Origin: a virus | Virus record (IMG/VR): IMGVR_UViG_3300034082_004192 | Location: 1-64,000 of that record | Direction: 5' to 3' (one strand) | Length of the DNA stretch: 64,000 nt | Part shown: positions 26,261 through 34,102 of the stretch, in pieces | Numbering within the stretch: position 1 is the first letter of the stretch | Layout: each line of letters opens with the position of its first letter | Translations under genes and position numbers: made by a program | The notes under the pieces: model-generated | The model's input: only the letters and a program-made list of their open reading frames with translations | Told to the model about the DNA's origin: nothing | Database searches by the model: none

Positions 26261-27252
26261 TGCAGTTGTCCTTGAAATTGGATAAATACACCAGGAAGAA
26301 CCATTCCAACTTCTTTCCAAATATTAGAAACAAATGTATCTTCATTTGCACAAGAAATCAACATATTATTTTCGTAATAATTCCAAGCGCTGTCAACTTG
26401 TCGAAGAACATCCATTTTGTTGATAATAAGCTTTGTAACACCATTCATTTGACAAGCAGTTATGACTTCTTGGATATTTAGCCAGTCGATTTGTCTTGGT
26501 CGTCCGGTTGTGGCTCCATACTCTTGACCAATTTCTCTGAGTTGTTCAAATCGCTCGTCATCTTTTTGGTATCCTTTAGCTCCAACATAGGTAGAATAAC
26601 ACTTGATAACCCCGACAACATCCCGTACTTGCTTATAATTGAAACCATTGTTTAATACTGCTCCTACTCCAGTGTTTGATGAAGTGACATAAGGATAATC
26701 ACCAAAGTCAATATCAAGCCAATATCCTTGAGCACCTTCAGCTAAAAATTTCTTGGGTGAAGAATGAATAAGGCTGTGCATATCAACAAGATATGGTGCC
26801 AATTCTGGAACATCTTTAGCACGAAGACCTGTGCGACCAACTTTGTCTTTATAACAAGGGCCATTTCCAGTGCGAGTTGTTCCAATAGTTGTATCTTTGG
26901 AATCTTCGTCAATATGTTCTTGGGTAATTATGTGTGCGTTTTCTGCAATCTTTAAAAGCGATGTATTGAATCCAAGTCCTTCAAGATACGCAAGTTCGTC
27001 AAATAATTTTTGCGTATTGATAACACAACCATTACCAATGACACTAGGAATGCCATGCAGAACGCCACAAGGAACAAGATGCGTAACAATTTTCTCTCCA
27101 TTGATGTAAATTGTATGACCAGCATTTCCTCCACCGTTAAAACGGACAACGTAGTCATATTCACCTGATGCAGCCATTTGATTGGCTATTTTGCCCTTGC
27201 CTTCATCACCATACTGCATACCGATAACTACATCAACAATTGAAGTTTCCAT
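26257..27252 (-). CDS. purA: Short-form adenylosuccinate synthetase
   Basis: 331 residues from ATG at 27252 (a GTG at 27258 is possible). It joins IMP and aspartate with GTP to make adenylosuccinate. Motifs seen: the P-loop-like MQYGDEGKGK, RFNGGGNAGHT, GNGPCYKDKVGRTGLR, LAEGAQGYWLDIDFGDYPYVTSSN, TGRPRQIDWL and NKMDVL. It is about 100 residues shorter than typical bacterial PurA, like archaeal short forms and phage PurZ. PurZ makes the precursor of 2-aminoadenine. The Asp of GDEGKGK, the PurA catalytic base that PurZ enzymes are reported to lack, is present, favouring ordinary PurA activity. No datZ or mazZ gene is visible here. It is read with the clamp gene and overlaps its start. Confidence 0.85.
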   Translation of the reverse strand: METSIVDVVIGMQYGDEGKGKIANQMAASGEYDYVVRFNGGGNAGHTIYINGEKIVTHLVPCGVLHGIPSVIGNGCVINTQKLFDELAYLEGLGFNTSLLKIAENAHIITQEHIDEDSKDTTIGTTRTGNGPCYKDKVGRTGLRAKDVPELAPYLVDMHSLIHSSPKKFLAEGAQGYWLDIDFGDYPYVTSSNTGVGAVLNNGFNYKQVRDVVGVIKCYSTYVGAKGYQKDDERFEQLREIGQEYGATTGRPRQIDWLNIQEVITACQMNGVTKLIINKMDVLRQVDSAWNYYENNMLISCANEDTFVSNIWKEVGMVLPGVFIQFQGQLH

Positions 27253-27288
27253 ATGCACATTCTACTTCATTGTAGAGATGCAAGCAAG

Positions 27289-27912
27289 TTATAATTCTAT
27301 GTCTTTTTCTTCGTCAAAAAACTCTCTATCATCAATACCATTTACAACAACATCAACGTGTGTATCTGGGAATTTTTGTCGAACTTTTTCCATTGCTTCT
27401 TCTTTGCTGTAATCTTCAAGGGTCAAATTTGAAGTGAAAACTACATCGTGAGAAATTTCTTCGGCATCTTCTTCCTCACCATATAAATTTTCTAATCCAG
27501 GGATAGAAAGCTGATCTGTTAAGAGTTTGCCCTCTTTGTCAGAACCTTTTGATAATGATTTTAATGATAAAGGATCTAAAAAGAAAAATTTCCATACTCC
27601 ACTTTCAGGAAATAAAATAATTTGAGGATAAATTGCAAAATGTCTTCTTGTTCCTTTGGATCTTTCAACAAGTTGTTCCATAGGATCTTTTGATGGATCT
27701 ACAGTGAACTTTTCATCTCCAAGAACCTCTACAATATCTCTGCCTTGTTTTCTTGCTTTAGTTAATGCAAAATCAGAATATGTCTCTGGATTTCTATACA
27801 CAGTATCAAAGTCTAAATCTGATTGATCTATTGCAACTTTGGTAAATTTGTCAGCAAGTTTGAAGCATCCTAAATTGTCTAGGATAGAAGCAGTGCGAAG
27901 AAAATTTATCAT
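27289..27912 (-). CDS. Unknown protein with helical N-terminal module
   Basis: 207 residues. The first 28 residues (INFLRTASILDNLGCFKLADKFTKVA is the region) form two helices around a Gly turn, like the N-terminal modules at 15640, 42070 and 42774. The rest is mixed alpha/beta with an acidic C-terminus (DREFFDEEKDIEL); a beta segment FAIYPQIILFPESGVWKFFF is notable. Its ATG overlaps the TGA of the upstream sigma gene (ATGA), so the two are co-translated. No catalytic motif is seen. The tag suggests a virion-associated protein even though it lies in the replication operon. Confidence 0.5.
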   Translation of the reverse strand: MINFLRTASILDNLGCFKLADKFTKVAIDQSDLDFDTVYRNPETYSDFALTKARKQGRDIVEVLGDEKFTVDPSKDPMEQLVERSKGTRRHFAIYPQIILFPESGVWKFFFLDPLSLKSLSKGSDKEGKLLTDQLSIPGLENLYGEEEDAEEISHDVVFTSNLTLEDYSKEEAMEKVRQKFPDTHVDVVVNGIDDREFFDEEKDIEL

Positions 27913-28598
27913 AACTTACTTTTTGGCACTTTATGAGTAGCATCCTTCTTCTCATCATCTTTGAATTGAGTATAAACTTCAGATGCTTTTTTTCTAATTC
28001 TTGTAAGTGCATTGTCAACACATTTGGCTGGAACACTTAGTGTTTGTGAAATTTCTTTATATGAAGAATTGTGGCCATACTCAACAAATATATCTGCCTC
28101 TAATGGCGTAAGCTTGTCCATCAATAGTTCTGAGTTTAATTCTAGTTCTTCTCTAACAATAAGATCTTCTACTAAATTTACTTCTGGAGATTCATCATAA
28201 GGATTTTTCTTATCAGGGATATAGTCTCCCAAAGAATGGAAATTACCATCGTCATTTAAAATAAAAGGAGCGTCAAGCGAAATAGAATCATTCAAAGCTG
28301 AATTCTTCATTCTTTTCGCTGACGCTATAGCTGTTGCAAGATGTCTTTTACAAACTAAATTTACGCAAAAGTTCTTAAATGTTGTATCTTTAGTACAATC
28401 GTAGGAATTTACCGCTTTAAATACACCTAATCTCAATTCTTGCATTACATCTTCTCTGTCTCCACCGACTATGAAAAAGTGTGGTGCAATCTTTTTGAGA
28501 TCTGGTTCTACCATCTTGAGCAGTTTTTTAAAGGCTGCTTCATTACCTGCTTTTGCTCTATTGACTATTCTTACTATTCTGAAATCTTCGGTTGCCAT
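27909..28598 (-). CDS. Sigma-70 family sigma factor (SigH-like)
   Basis: 229 residues from ATG 28598, preceded by GGGAG at good spacing; an ATG at 28616 lacks one. Region 2: AKAGNEAAFKKLLKMVEPDLKKIA, then GGDREDVMQELRLGVFKAVNSYD and TFKNFCVNLVCKRHL, the core-binding and melting helices. Region 4: LTPLEADIFVEYGHNSSYKEISQTLSVPAKCVDNAL covers the recognition helix-turn-helix. The arrangement resembles SigH/Spo0H-type factors. It is upstream of purA, dnaN and the second sigma gene in one operon, so two sigma factors may be made together with the clamp. Confidence 0.85.
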   Translation of the reverse strand: MATEDFRIVRIVNRAKAGNEAAFKKLLKMVEPDLKKIAPHFFIVGGDREDVMQELRLGVFKAVNSYDCTKDTTFKNFCVNLVCKRHLATAIASAKRMKNSALNDSISLDAPFILNDDGNFHSLGDYIPDKKNPYDESPEVNLVEDLIVREELELNSELLMDKLTPLEADIFVEYGHNSSYKEISQTLSVPAKCVDNALTRIRKKASEVYTQFKDDEKKDATHKVPKSKL

Positions 28599-28638
28599 CA
28601 AAACTCCCGAAGGCATAATTCATTATAAAAACTTCTTT

Positions 28639-29700
28639 TTACGCCTTTTCCCTATTTGCGTACTTTTCTATAATTTTGAGGATACCTGTAGTTGCAACAA
28701 TATCCTCAGAGACAGTTTGCCTTATATCTTTTGAAATGTTATACAATTGTTCTGCGATATCTATAAGCAACAAAGTATCAACAGACTTGGCTATTTCTTC
28801 TATATCAGGGACTCTTTCACCCTTTTTTGTCTTTATTACAACATATCTGAATGCTGTTATGAAGATTTGAGATGTTTCAAGTAATAAATTACCTAAGTTT
28901 CTTCCCTCTGCATTGGAAGCTTGAATTATTCTAAAAGCATTGGCAAAATCTTCATTGATAACACAAAAAGAAAGATCAATTGCTAATTGTTTTGGTGATC
29001 TATCAAGCAACTCTCTAATGTTTTCTTCTGATATATCACTCATAGAAGCTTGTTCAAGAATAGAAAGAGCAGTTCTAGCACTTCCTTCAGCATCAGTTGC
29101 AATAAGATTCAAGGCTTCTTCGTCATAAACAAGATTTTCTTTCTCACAAACTTCTTCTAATAATTGAACAAGATTTTGCTTGGTCAATTTCTTCATAAGA
29201 AAAGTCTGACAACGAGTATGTATTGCACGAAGAATTTTATGTGGGTCAGTTGTGCAAAAGAAAAACTTTACATACGCTGGTGGTTCTTCAGTAAGCTTAA
29301 TTAGAGATGTTTGCGCTTGAGTGGTAAGCATTTGAGCTTCATCAAGAATAAAAATCTTGTACTTACCCAAAGTTGGAGCAAGACGAGATAGTTGAACTAC
29401 ATTTTCTCGAATATGATCAACACCATTATTTACAGCGCAATTAATTTCATAAACATCAGGATGCTCATCACTCAACACCATATCCTTCAAATCATCTTGA
29501 TCGTCATTACAAAGAAGATGAGCTGAAGCAACACGGGCAAGAGTTGTCTTACCAGTGCCAGGAGGACCAGCTAAGATGTAAGCATGAGTAGTCCTTTTAT
29601 TCTGAATCTGTGTTTCAAGAATTTCAGCAGATTTACTACCCTTGATATCCTTAAATGTTCTAGGGCGATATTTATTGTAATAGCTTTGACTAATCATCAT
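28639..29700 (-). CDS. dnaX: Clamp-loader ATPase (DnaX gamma/tau-like)
   Basis: 353 residues. Opens with YYNKYRPRTFKDIKG, the classic DnaX/RFC N-terminus. Walker A AGPPGTGKT at 44-52, Walker B FILDEAQM near 117-124, sensor 1 FFFCTTD and the arginine-finger region IHTRCQTF. Domain II contains GSARTALSILEQ, and a C-terminal helical collar follows. The four-cysteine zinc module of bacterial DnaX is missing, and the protein is shorter than tau, so it resembles gamma. It would load the phage DnaN clamp, probably with the delta-like protein at 24160. The start overlaps the stop of the upstream gene by about ten bases. Confidence 0.88.
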   Translation of the reverse strand: MMISQSYYNKYRPRTFKDIKGSKSAEILETQIQNKRTTHAYILAGPPGTGKTTLARVASAHLLCNDDQDDLKDMVLSDEHPDVYEINCAVNNGVDHIRENVVQLSRLAPTLGKYKIFILDEAQMLTTQAQTSLIKLTEEPPAYVKFFFCTTDPHKILRAIHTRCQTFLMKKLTKQNLVQLLEEVCEKENLVYDEEALNLIATDAEGSARTALSILEQASMSDISEENIRELLDRSPKQLAIDLSFCVINEDFANAFRIIQASNAEGRNLGNLLLETSQIFITAFRYVVIKTKKGERVPDIEEIAKSVDTLLLIDIAEQLYNISKDIRQTVSEDIVATTGILKIIEKYANREKA

Positions 29701-30172
29701 CTTCCATTGGTAAAATTAAAGGTAAAGCGTGAGTGCCATCCAACAATGAAGGCAATCCATCTTTCAATATCCAGTATGGACCATATCCGGCTCTAACAAA
29801 GTATTCTGTAATAAAGCCAAAATCCTGTACATCGAATGAACGAATTTTACCATCTTGTGAAGGACTTATAGAGTACAAGCAACGGAAAATAATCCATTCT
29901 TTTTTTGACTGCTCTAATTCTTCCCAGAGATCAGACCAGACTCCAAGGCAATAAACTTTACCATTGCCAAGAGATTGTAAAATTCCCCTAGCCCAAGATT
30001 GAGTTAACCCCGACATAATATATGGCGGGGCATTCTTTCCTTTATATCCATCCATTTCAACAAAGTGAACTAAATCTAAGTTTACATATCCTATAAATGG
30101 ATAATATTTAGAAATAAGTTTTTCTGCAATTTCTTTGCATTCAATAGATTCAATAAATTCTGGATCACTCAT
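29690..30172 (-). CDS. Phage metallopeptidase-like domain without HExxH
   Basis: 160 residues. The pattern resembles the phage putative metallopeptidase family (PF18894): an N-terminal helix KEIAEKLISKYYPF, a strand run, then CLGVWSDLWEELEQSKKEWIIFRCLYSIS, where the family normally has W-x-x-L...LxHELxH, and the tail SFDVQDFGFITEYFVRAG, matching its HDVxxFxxxVxxxG end. Here the zinc-binding HExxH helix reads IIFRCLYSIS, with no histidine or glutamate, so any peptidase activity should be lost. It may bind a partner or DNA end instead. It overlaps the genes on both sides in the dUTPase-DnaX operon. The match is from memory of the family pattern. Confidence 0.45.
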   Translation of the reverse strand: MSDPEFIESIECKEIAEKLISKYYPFIGYVNLDLVHFVEMDGYKGKNAPPYIMSGLTQSWARGILQSLGNGKVYCLGVWSDLWEELEQSKKEWIIFRCLYSISPSQDGKIRSFDVQDFGFITEYFVRAGYGPYWILKDGLPSLLDGTHALPLILPMEDDD

Positions 30173-30504
30173 AATGATAACTGAGTAACTGCTACAACTT
30201 GACCACTCTCATCACGAATTGCTGTTGGACCTGTATCTACACTAAATACATCTTCACGATCAAATGGAATGAACTCCATTGATACTCTGTTGACTATGTA
30301 ATAAACACCATCTTCAGGATCAGGAAGATTTACAATCTTTTCAAAATGAGTTTCAGCAACAGGAACGCTTGCAACTTTACCAATAATTCTTTGTTTAGTT
30401 TGAACAAAGCAAGGATTTTCTGCCCTTGGTAAAGTTCCATATCCTGAAATTGTAATATCGTGTCCAATTAAGTTCACAAATTTTTTAAATTCTGGATACA
30501 TCAT
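30169..30504 (-). CDS. Small conserved phage-type protein of unknown function
   Basis: 111 residues, all-beta in appearance. It starts MYPEFKKFVNLIGHDITI, has a Val/Pro-rich centre (IIGKVASVPVAETHFEKIVNLPDPEDGVYYIVN) and ends VFSVDTGPTAIRDESGQVVAVTQL. This order (a NL.x.H start, a nucleobase-unlike beta core, GVYYIVN, then TGP..IRDE.G.VV) resembles a small protein common in phage genomes whose function I do not know. Its start overlaps the HAD gene stop by four bases and its stop overlaps the metallopeptidase-like gene, so it is co-translated with both. Confidence 0.55.
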   Translation of the reverse strand: MMYPEFKKFVNLIGHDITISGYGTLPRAENPCFVQTKQRIIGKVASVPVAETHFEKIVNLPDPEDGVYYIVNRVSMEFIPFDREDVFSVDTGPTAIRDESGQVVAVTQLSL

Positions 30505-30878
30505 AAATCTATCCCTGCTACACCTTCATTGCGCTTTGGCTGACAAACAAAGGCTGACTGATCTCCATTAGCTCTCAAATCATTTATAAGAACTCTAGAC
30601 CCACCGCCAATGCCCATTACTAATTGATCATAAACAATACCAGCATAAGAAAGCTGCTTGACTGTTACATCTCGCAAGCTTTCTTTACGTCCAGTAGTAA
30701 GAATGATCTTATAGCCTTTGCTATCCCATTCACGAACCTTGTCTACGGTTCCGTGAATAATTTTAGGTTGATATCCAGGTTTGGCAATTTCAGTAGGATC
30801 ACCTTGTTCCCAAAGTGTTCCATCTAAATCACAAAAAATAGTGTAATTCTTTGTGGCTTGGTCAATGTTATGTTCCAT
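30501..30878 (-). CDS. HAD-superfamily phosphatase-like protein
   Basis: 125 residues. HAD motif I is TIFCDLDGTLW (Asp nucleophile and second Asp at about 13 and 15), motif II is ILTTGRKES, and a late motif with Asp is RVLINDLRANGD. There is no large cap, as in small cap-less HAD enzymes such as KdsC- or polynucleotide-kinase-phosphatase-like proteins. The substrate is probably a small phosphorylated molecule or a nucleic-acid 3'-phosphate; the sequence does not decide. It lies one base after the dUTPase in the nucleotide/replication operon. Confidence 0.75.
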   Translation of the reverse strand: MEHNIDQATKNYTIFCDLDGTLWEQGDPTEIAKPGYQPKIIHGTVDKVREWDSKGYKIILTTGRKESLRDVTVKQLSYAGIVYDQLVMGIGGGSRVLINDLRANGDQSAFVCQPKRNEGVAGIDL

Positions 30879-31399
30879 TACTTACCTGTACTACCCAATC
30901 CACCCTTGCGGGATGTCTTGTCAGTTGAAGTAAATTCTTCAACTTCTACAAGTTCGTGATCTGCCAACTTTGCTACAACCATTTGAGCAATTCGATCACC
31001 ATGCTTGATTGAAAATGGAATCTTGTTGTGGTTAATAAGAATAACCTTAAGTTCAAAATCTTCTCCATCGCCACAATAATCACTGTCAATAGTGCCTGGA
31101 GTATTGAGAACTGTGACGCCAAATTTTGCAGCTAAACCGGAACGAGGGCGAATTTGGATCTCGTACCCATTTGGAATATTTACATTCAAGCCAGTAGGAA
31201 CAATCAAAGTTGAATGTGGAGCAATAAGAGTTTGCTCATCATAAGATTCCTTAAGCCAAGCACAAAGATCATACCCAGCAGCACTCTCAGTTGCCTTCTT
31301 GGGAATTACTGCGCTCTCACGAAAAGCTTTAATTTCAACTGTTGCCTTAGCAACAGTAGGCATATTTACTGTAACTTGTCCACTACCTGATGCAGCCAT
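30878..31399 (-). CDS. dut: dUTPase (deoxyuridine triphosphatase)
   Basis: 173 residues from ATG 31399, which has AAGGA upstream; the longer frame overlaps the preceding gene. All five trimeric dUTPase motifs are visible: AGYDLCAW, RPRSGLA, GTIDSDYCGD, HGDRIAQMVV and the C-terminal RKGGLGSTGK that closes over the active site. An insert of charged residues (GDGEDFELKV) follows motif 3. It removes dUTP and supplies dUMP, fitting the ribonucleotide reductase encoded nearby. Confidence 0.95.
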   Translation of the reverse strand: MAASGSGQVTVNMPTVAKATVEIKAFRESAVIPKKATESAAGYDLCAWLKESYDEQTLIAPHSTLIVPTGLNVNIPNGYEIQIRPRSGLAAKFGVTVLNTPGTIDSDYCGDGEDFELKVILINHNKIPFSIKHGDRIAQMVVAKLADHELVEVEEFTSTDKTSRKGGLGSTGK

Positions 31400-31400
31400 A

Positions 31401-31718
31401 TTAAATTCCTTCCTCATTCTTAATCATATCGGCAGTAATCTCTTCATCATCTGGATTGAAGATAAGAGATAATGGATGTTCACGATTCTTGAGAGCAATC
31501 GAAAAATTGATAAGTTCTCTACCTTCCAAATAACGATCCATTTTGGTCAATTCTTTGATATCATCCAACGATAAAACAGCAGCATAAACTCTTTCAGACT
31601 TTACATCTTGAAGTTGAAGCCAAATAAATTGAACAATTGTAGGCTCATCTTCAGTGCCTTCATCTTCTTTCAATACTGCATCTAAAATTTTTACTTCTCT
31701 AACTACTGATTTTGCCAT
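31401..31718 (-). CDS. Unknown small protein, first gene of dUTPase-sigma operon
   Basis: 105 residues with a beta-rich look (VREVKILDAVLKED, PTIVQFIWLQLQDV, YAAVLSLDDI) and a tail HPLSLIFNPDDEEI. No known motif. It is the first gene of the long minus-strand operon that runs to the sigma factor at 23586, and it faces a plus-strand metallopeptidase-like gene across 37 bases. It could be a small regulatory or OB-like protein, but I have no family evidence. Confidence 0.5.
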   Translation of the reverse strand: MAKSVVREVKILDAVLKEDEGTEDEPTIVQFIWLQLQDVKSERVYAAVLSLDDIKELTKMDRYLEGRELINFSIALKNREHPLSLIFNPDDEEITADMIKNEEGI

Positions 31719-31755
31719 ACAAGGATTTTACCACAACATATAGTAAAAGTAAATT

Positions 31756-33708
31756 ATGTGGTATAGAATTGCACAAGAAAGATCTGTATTTAGACCTAGA
31801 GAATGGAAAAGTGAAGTTAAAAAAGAAGCTGATGGTACATCACTAACTTTTTATAGTCCTGCTAGACGTGTAAAAAATAAAACAAAATATGACCCAAGAG
31901 GTTCTTATTTTGGATTTTATCAAGAATATCCAAATATAAGAATTTTATTCAAATATCCTAAAGATTATGGGTCTTTGGATGATCCTTATAATAATATGTT
32001 AGAGTTTAATATACCGCAATCAGAAATAAACGAGATATTAAAAAGAGTTCTCAATGTATTATCCAAATATAATAAAGGTTTTTTCCATGGTGAGACTATT
32101 GTAAATATTGTCTCTGAAATTCATCCTGATAAAGCTTCTGGGGTTAAACCTGCAGCATTTGCTGAATTAGGTGGTAATAAAGTTTTCTCTGACAAAGATA
32201 GTATTGCAATGGCGTTGGATCACGAAATTGGACATCTTTTAACAGATTTTCAACCACTTGATGAAGAAAAAAAAATGATGACAGAAGGTTCTCCATCAAT
32301 TTATGGTGAGGAGAGCTACAAGGAAGCTTTTGCTGAGGCATTTGAACTTCTGATGAAAAAGGGATACAATTTCAGATTTGAAGAAACTTCTCAAAATAAC
32401 ATTAAACAAAATAAACTTTTAGATTATGTTCGAAAAAAAATAAACCCTTCGGATTTTATAAATTTACAATTTACCGAACCTGTCGAAAGTGGAAAATTTA
32501 ATTTTAATGAAAATAAAGAAAAAGATTTATCTGATTATAATGCAGCTAGACATACTGCTTTAGTTGGCGCTTTTCAAAATGCCATAGATAAATTCAAGGG
32601 TGATAAAAATTCTTATGCAAAATCTTTATTATCAAATAAACAAAAAATTAACGAAATAGTCAAATATGTTAATGGATTGATGATGTTTATCAACAATCCT
32701 GCAAATCAAAAAGAAATAGATTTAGCTGTTAAAACAATTGGTATATCTTCTGATAAAAAACCTAATCCTAATTCTTTTAATATTAATGGGACAAGATTTA
32801 ATAAAATACTTGAAAAAGATGCGAGTACAAGTGTAAGTAAATTTTATTTACCAAAAGCAATCAAAGACTTTATAGACATTAATATTGGAATGGCAAAATA
32901 TTATGGACCTTCCAAAGTGCTTAACTCATTAATTTCTCAACCTAAACCTTATCATCCATTAGATGAATATATGCCAACTGAGTTATCTTACTTAGAAAAA
33001 GATCCAAAAAACTTTGGAGAATTTTGGGATCCTAGATACTCTATTAACAAAATACCAAAAAATAAATTAAATAAAATTCCACAAGTCTCTGTTTTTGATC
33101 AACTTGTACCAGTTGATGAGTTGGAATATAAAATTGGTCAAAGCATTATCAATGCAAGCTCTTCAAAAAATAACACTTATTTAAACGATAGTTTTGAAAT
33201 TGAATATCTAGCTAATAATTTAATAAAACAAATTTTTCCTCCACTTAATTATAAAAATCCAGAAGACTATCTTTATTACGATTTTCATTTAGATAGCTCT
33301 GGAGATTATAGTTTAGACACAAATGCAGTGGAACAAAAAATAAACAATGCAATTAACACAAGCGAATTTACAAAAAAAATGAATGACGCTCAAAAGAAAA
33401 AAATTGCATATGAATTGCGAACAAGAATAAATAGAGTTAAAAATTCTCATACAAATATATTAAACAAAACCATAGAAGAAGGAGATATTTTTGGAGATTC
33501 AAGCTTATTCCCAGGCGGTAAGTTTAGAAATATTGGATCAAGCATAAATGTAGCTAAACAAGCAGTAGACAAATTATTTACTGCAAAAATTCCAAGAAGA
33601 AATTTATTATTTATGAGAATTTATAACAATACTGGAATATCTGAAAAACAAAAACAAGAATTGTTAAATTACTACAAATCCAAACAAGCGCAAGTTTTAA
33701 GGAAATAA
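31756..33708 (+). CDS. Tagged protein with HExxH metallopeptidase motif
   Basis: 650 residues on the plus strand. It begins MWYRIAQERSV, nearly the same tag as the next gene (MWYKFAQEQ). Residues 156-160 are HEIGH in ALDHEIGHLLTDF, with Glu190 or Glu194 in YKEAFAEAFELL as a possible third zinc ligand, an arrangement seen in gluzincin-type peptidases. The remaining 450 residues are Lys/Asn/Ile-rich and helical without a known fold; codon use is markedly AT-rich. No signal peptide is present. There is no Shine-Dalgarno sequence; TATAGT at 31739-31744 could be a -10 giving an almost leaderless transcript. It is followed one base later by a GNAT-like gene with the same tag. Confidence 0.6.
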   Translation: MWYRIAQERSVFRPREWKSEVKKEADGTSLTFYSPARRVKNKTKYDPRGSYFGFYQEYPNIRILFKYPKDYGSLDDPYNNMLEFNIPQSEINEILKRVLNVLSKYNKGFFHGETIVNIVSEIHPDKASGVKPAAFAELGGNKVFSDKDSIAMALDHEIGHLLTDFQPLDEEKKMMTEGSPSIYGEESYKEAFAEAFELLMKKGYNFRFEETSQNNIKQNKLLDYVRKKINPSDFINLQFTEPVESGKFNFNENKEKDLSDYNAARHTALVGAFQNAIDKFKGDKNSYAKSLLSNKQKINEIVKYVNGLMMFINNPANQKEIDLAVKTIGISSDKKPNPNSFNINGTRFNKILEKDASTSVSKFYLPKAIKDFIDINIGMAKYYGPSKVLNSLISQPKPYHPLDEYMPTELSYLEKDPKNFGEFWDPRYSINKIPKNKLNKIPQVSVFDQLVPVDELEYKIGQSIINASSSKNNTYLNDSFEIEYLANNLIKQIFPPLNYKNPEDYLYYDFHLDSSGDYSLDTNAVEQKINNAINTSEFTKKMNDAQKKKIAYELRTRINRVKNSHTNILNKTIEEGDIFGDSSLFPGGKFRNIGSSINVAKQAVDKLFTAKIPRRNLLFMRIYNNTGISEKQKQELLNYYKSKQAQVLRK

Positions 33709-33709
33709 T

Positions 33710-34072
33710 ATGTGGTACAAATTTGCCCAAGAACAAAATGATATTCTAGAATTAATCAATTTCTTCATAAATAAATATCCAGAAATTGTTTTAAGAATCA
33801 ATGAATATGAAAACAAAATCAAATTAGATAAAATATTTATCCCCAAAGAAATGAGAGGGATTGGCATAGGAACAGAAATAATTACTGCTCTTAAAGAATA
33901 TAGCCAAAGAGTAAACAAACCAATTGTCCTCAACCCTGAACCTGAAAAAGGTAAAAAAGGTGCTCTTCAAAGATTTTATGAGCGAAATGAATTTGTAGAT
34001 AATGCTGGAAGAAGAAAAGATTATGATTTAACAGACACATTTTCCAGAACTATGTACTATAAACCAAAATAA
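33710..34072 (+). CDS. Tagged GNAT-family acetyltransferase
   Basis: 120 residues. The tag MWYKFAQEQND is followed by a compact GNAT domain: strands around IVLRINEYENKIKLDKIFI, the acetyl-CoA loop EMRGIGIGTEIITAL (R-G-x-G-x-G at about 49-54), and NPEPEKGKKGALQRFYERNEF, where the RFYERNEF helix is the usual C-terminal GNAT feature. It would transfer an acetyl group to a protein or small-molecule amine; the target is unknown. AAGGA precedes the start. It is cotranscribed with the metallopeptidase-like gene before it and ends at a bidirectional terminator shared with nrdA. Confidence 0.7.
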   Translation: MWYKFAQEQNDILELINFFINKYPEIVLRINEYENKIKLDKIFIPKEMRGIGIGTEIITALKEYSQRVNKPIVLNPEPEKGKKGALQRFYERNEFVDNAGRRKDYDLTDTFSRTMYYKPK

Positions 34073-34102
34073 AAAAAGAGGGGAGAAATCCCCTCTTTTT
34101 TT
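34071..34102. terminator. Bidirectional terminator between GNAT gene and nrdA
   Basis: A seven-base-pair GC-rich stem (GAGGGGA with TCCCCTC, 34078-34084 with 34089-34095) is flanked by seven A on the left and seven T on the right. It therefore forms an intrinsic terminator on both strands, placed between convergent genes. Confidence 0.92.

Noticed and set aside
26261-26320. Longer N-terminus for the sliding clamp
   Set aside because: It would overlap purA and adds residues unlike the clamp; the TTG overlapping the purA TGA gives the usual clamp length.
26257-27258. Assignment of the short adenylosuccinate synthetase as PurZ (2-aminoadenine pathway)
   Set aside because: The catalytic Asp of PurA (GDEGKGK) is present and no datZ or mazZ gene is visible; kept as PurA with a note.
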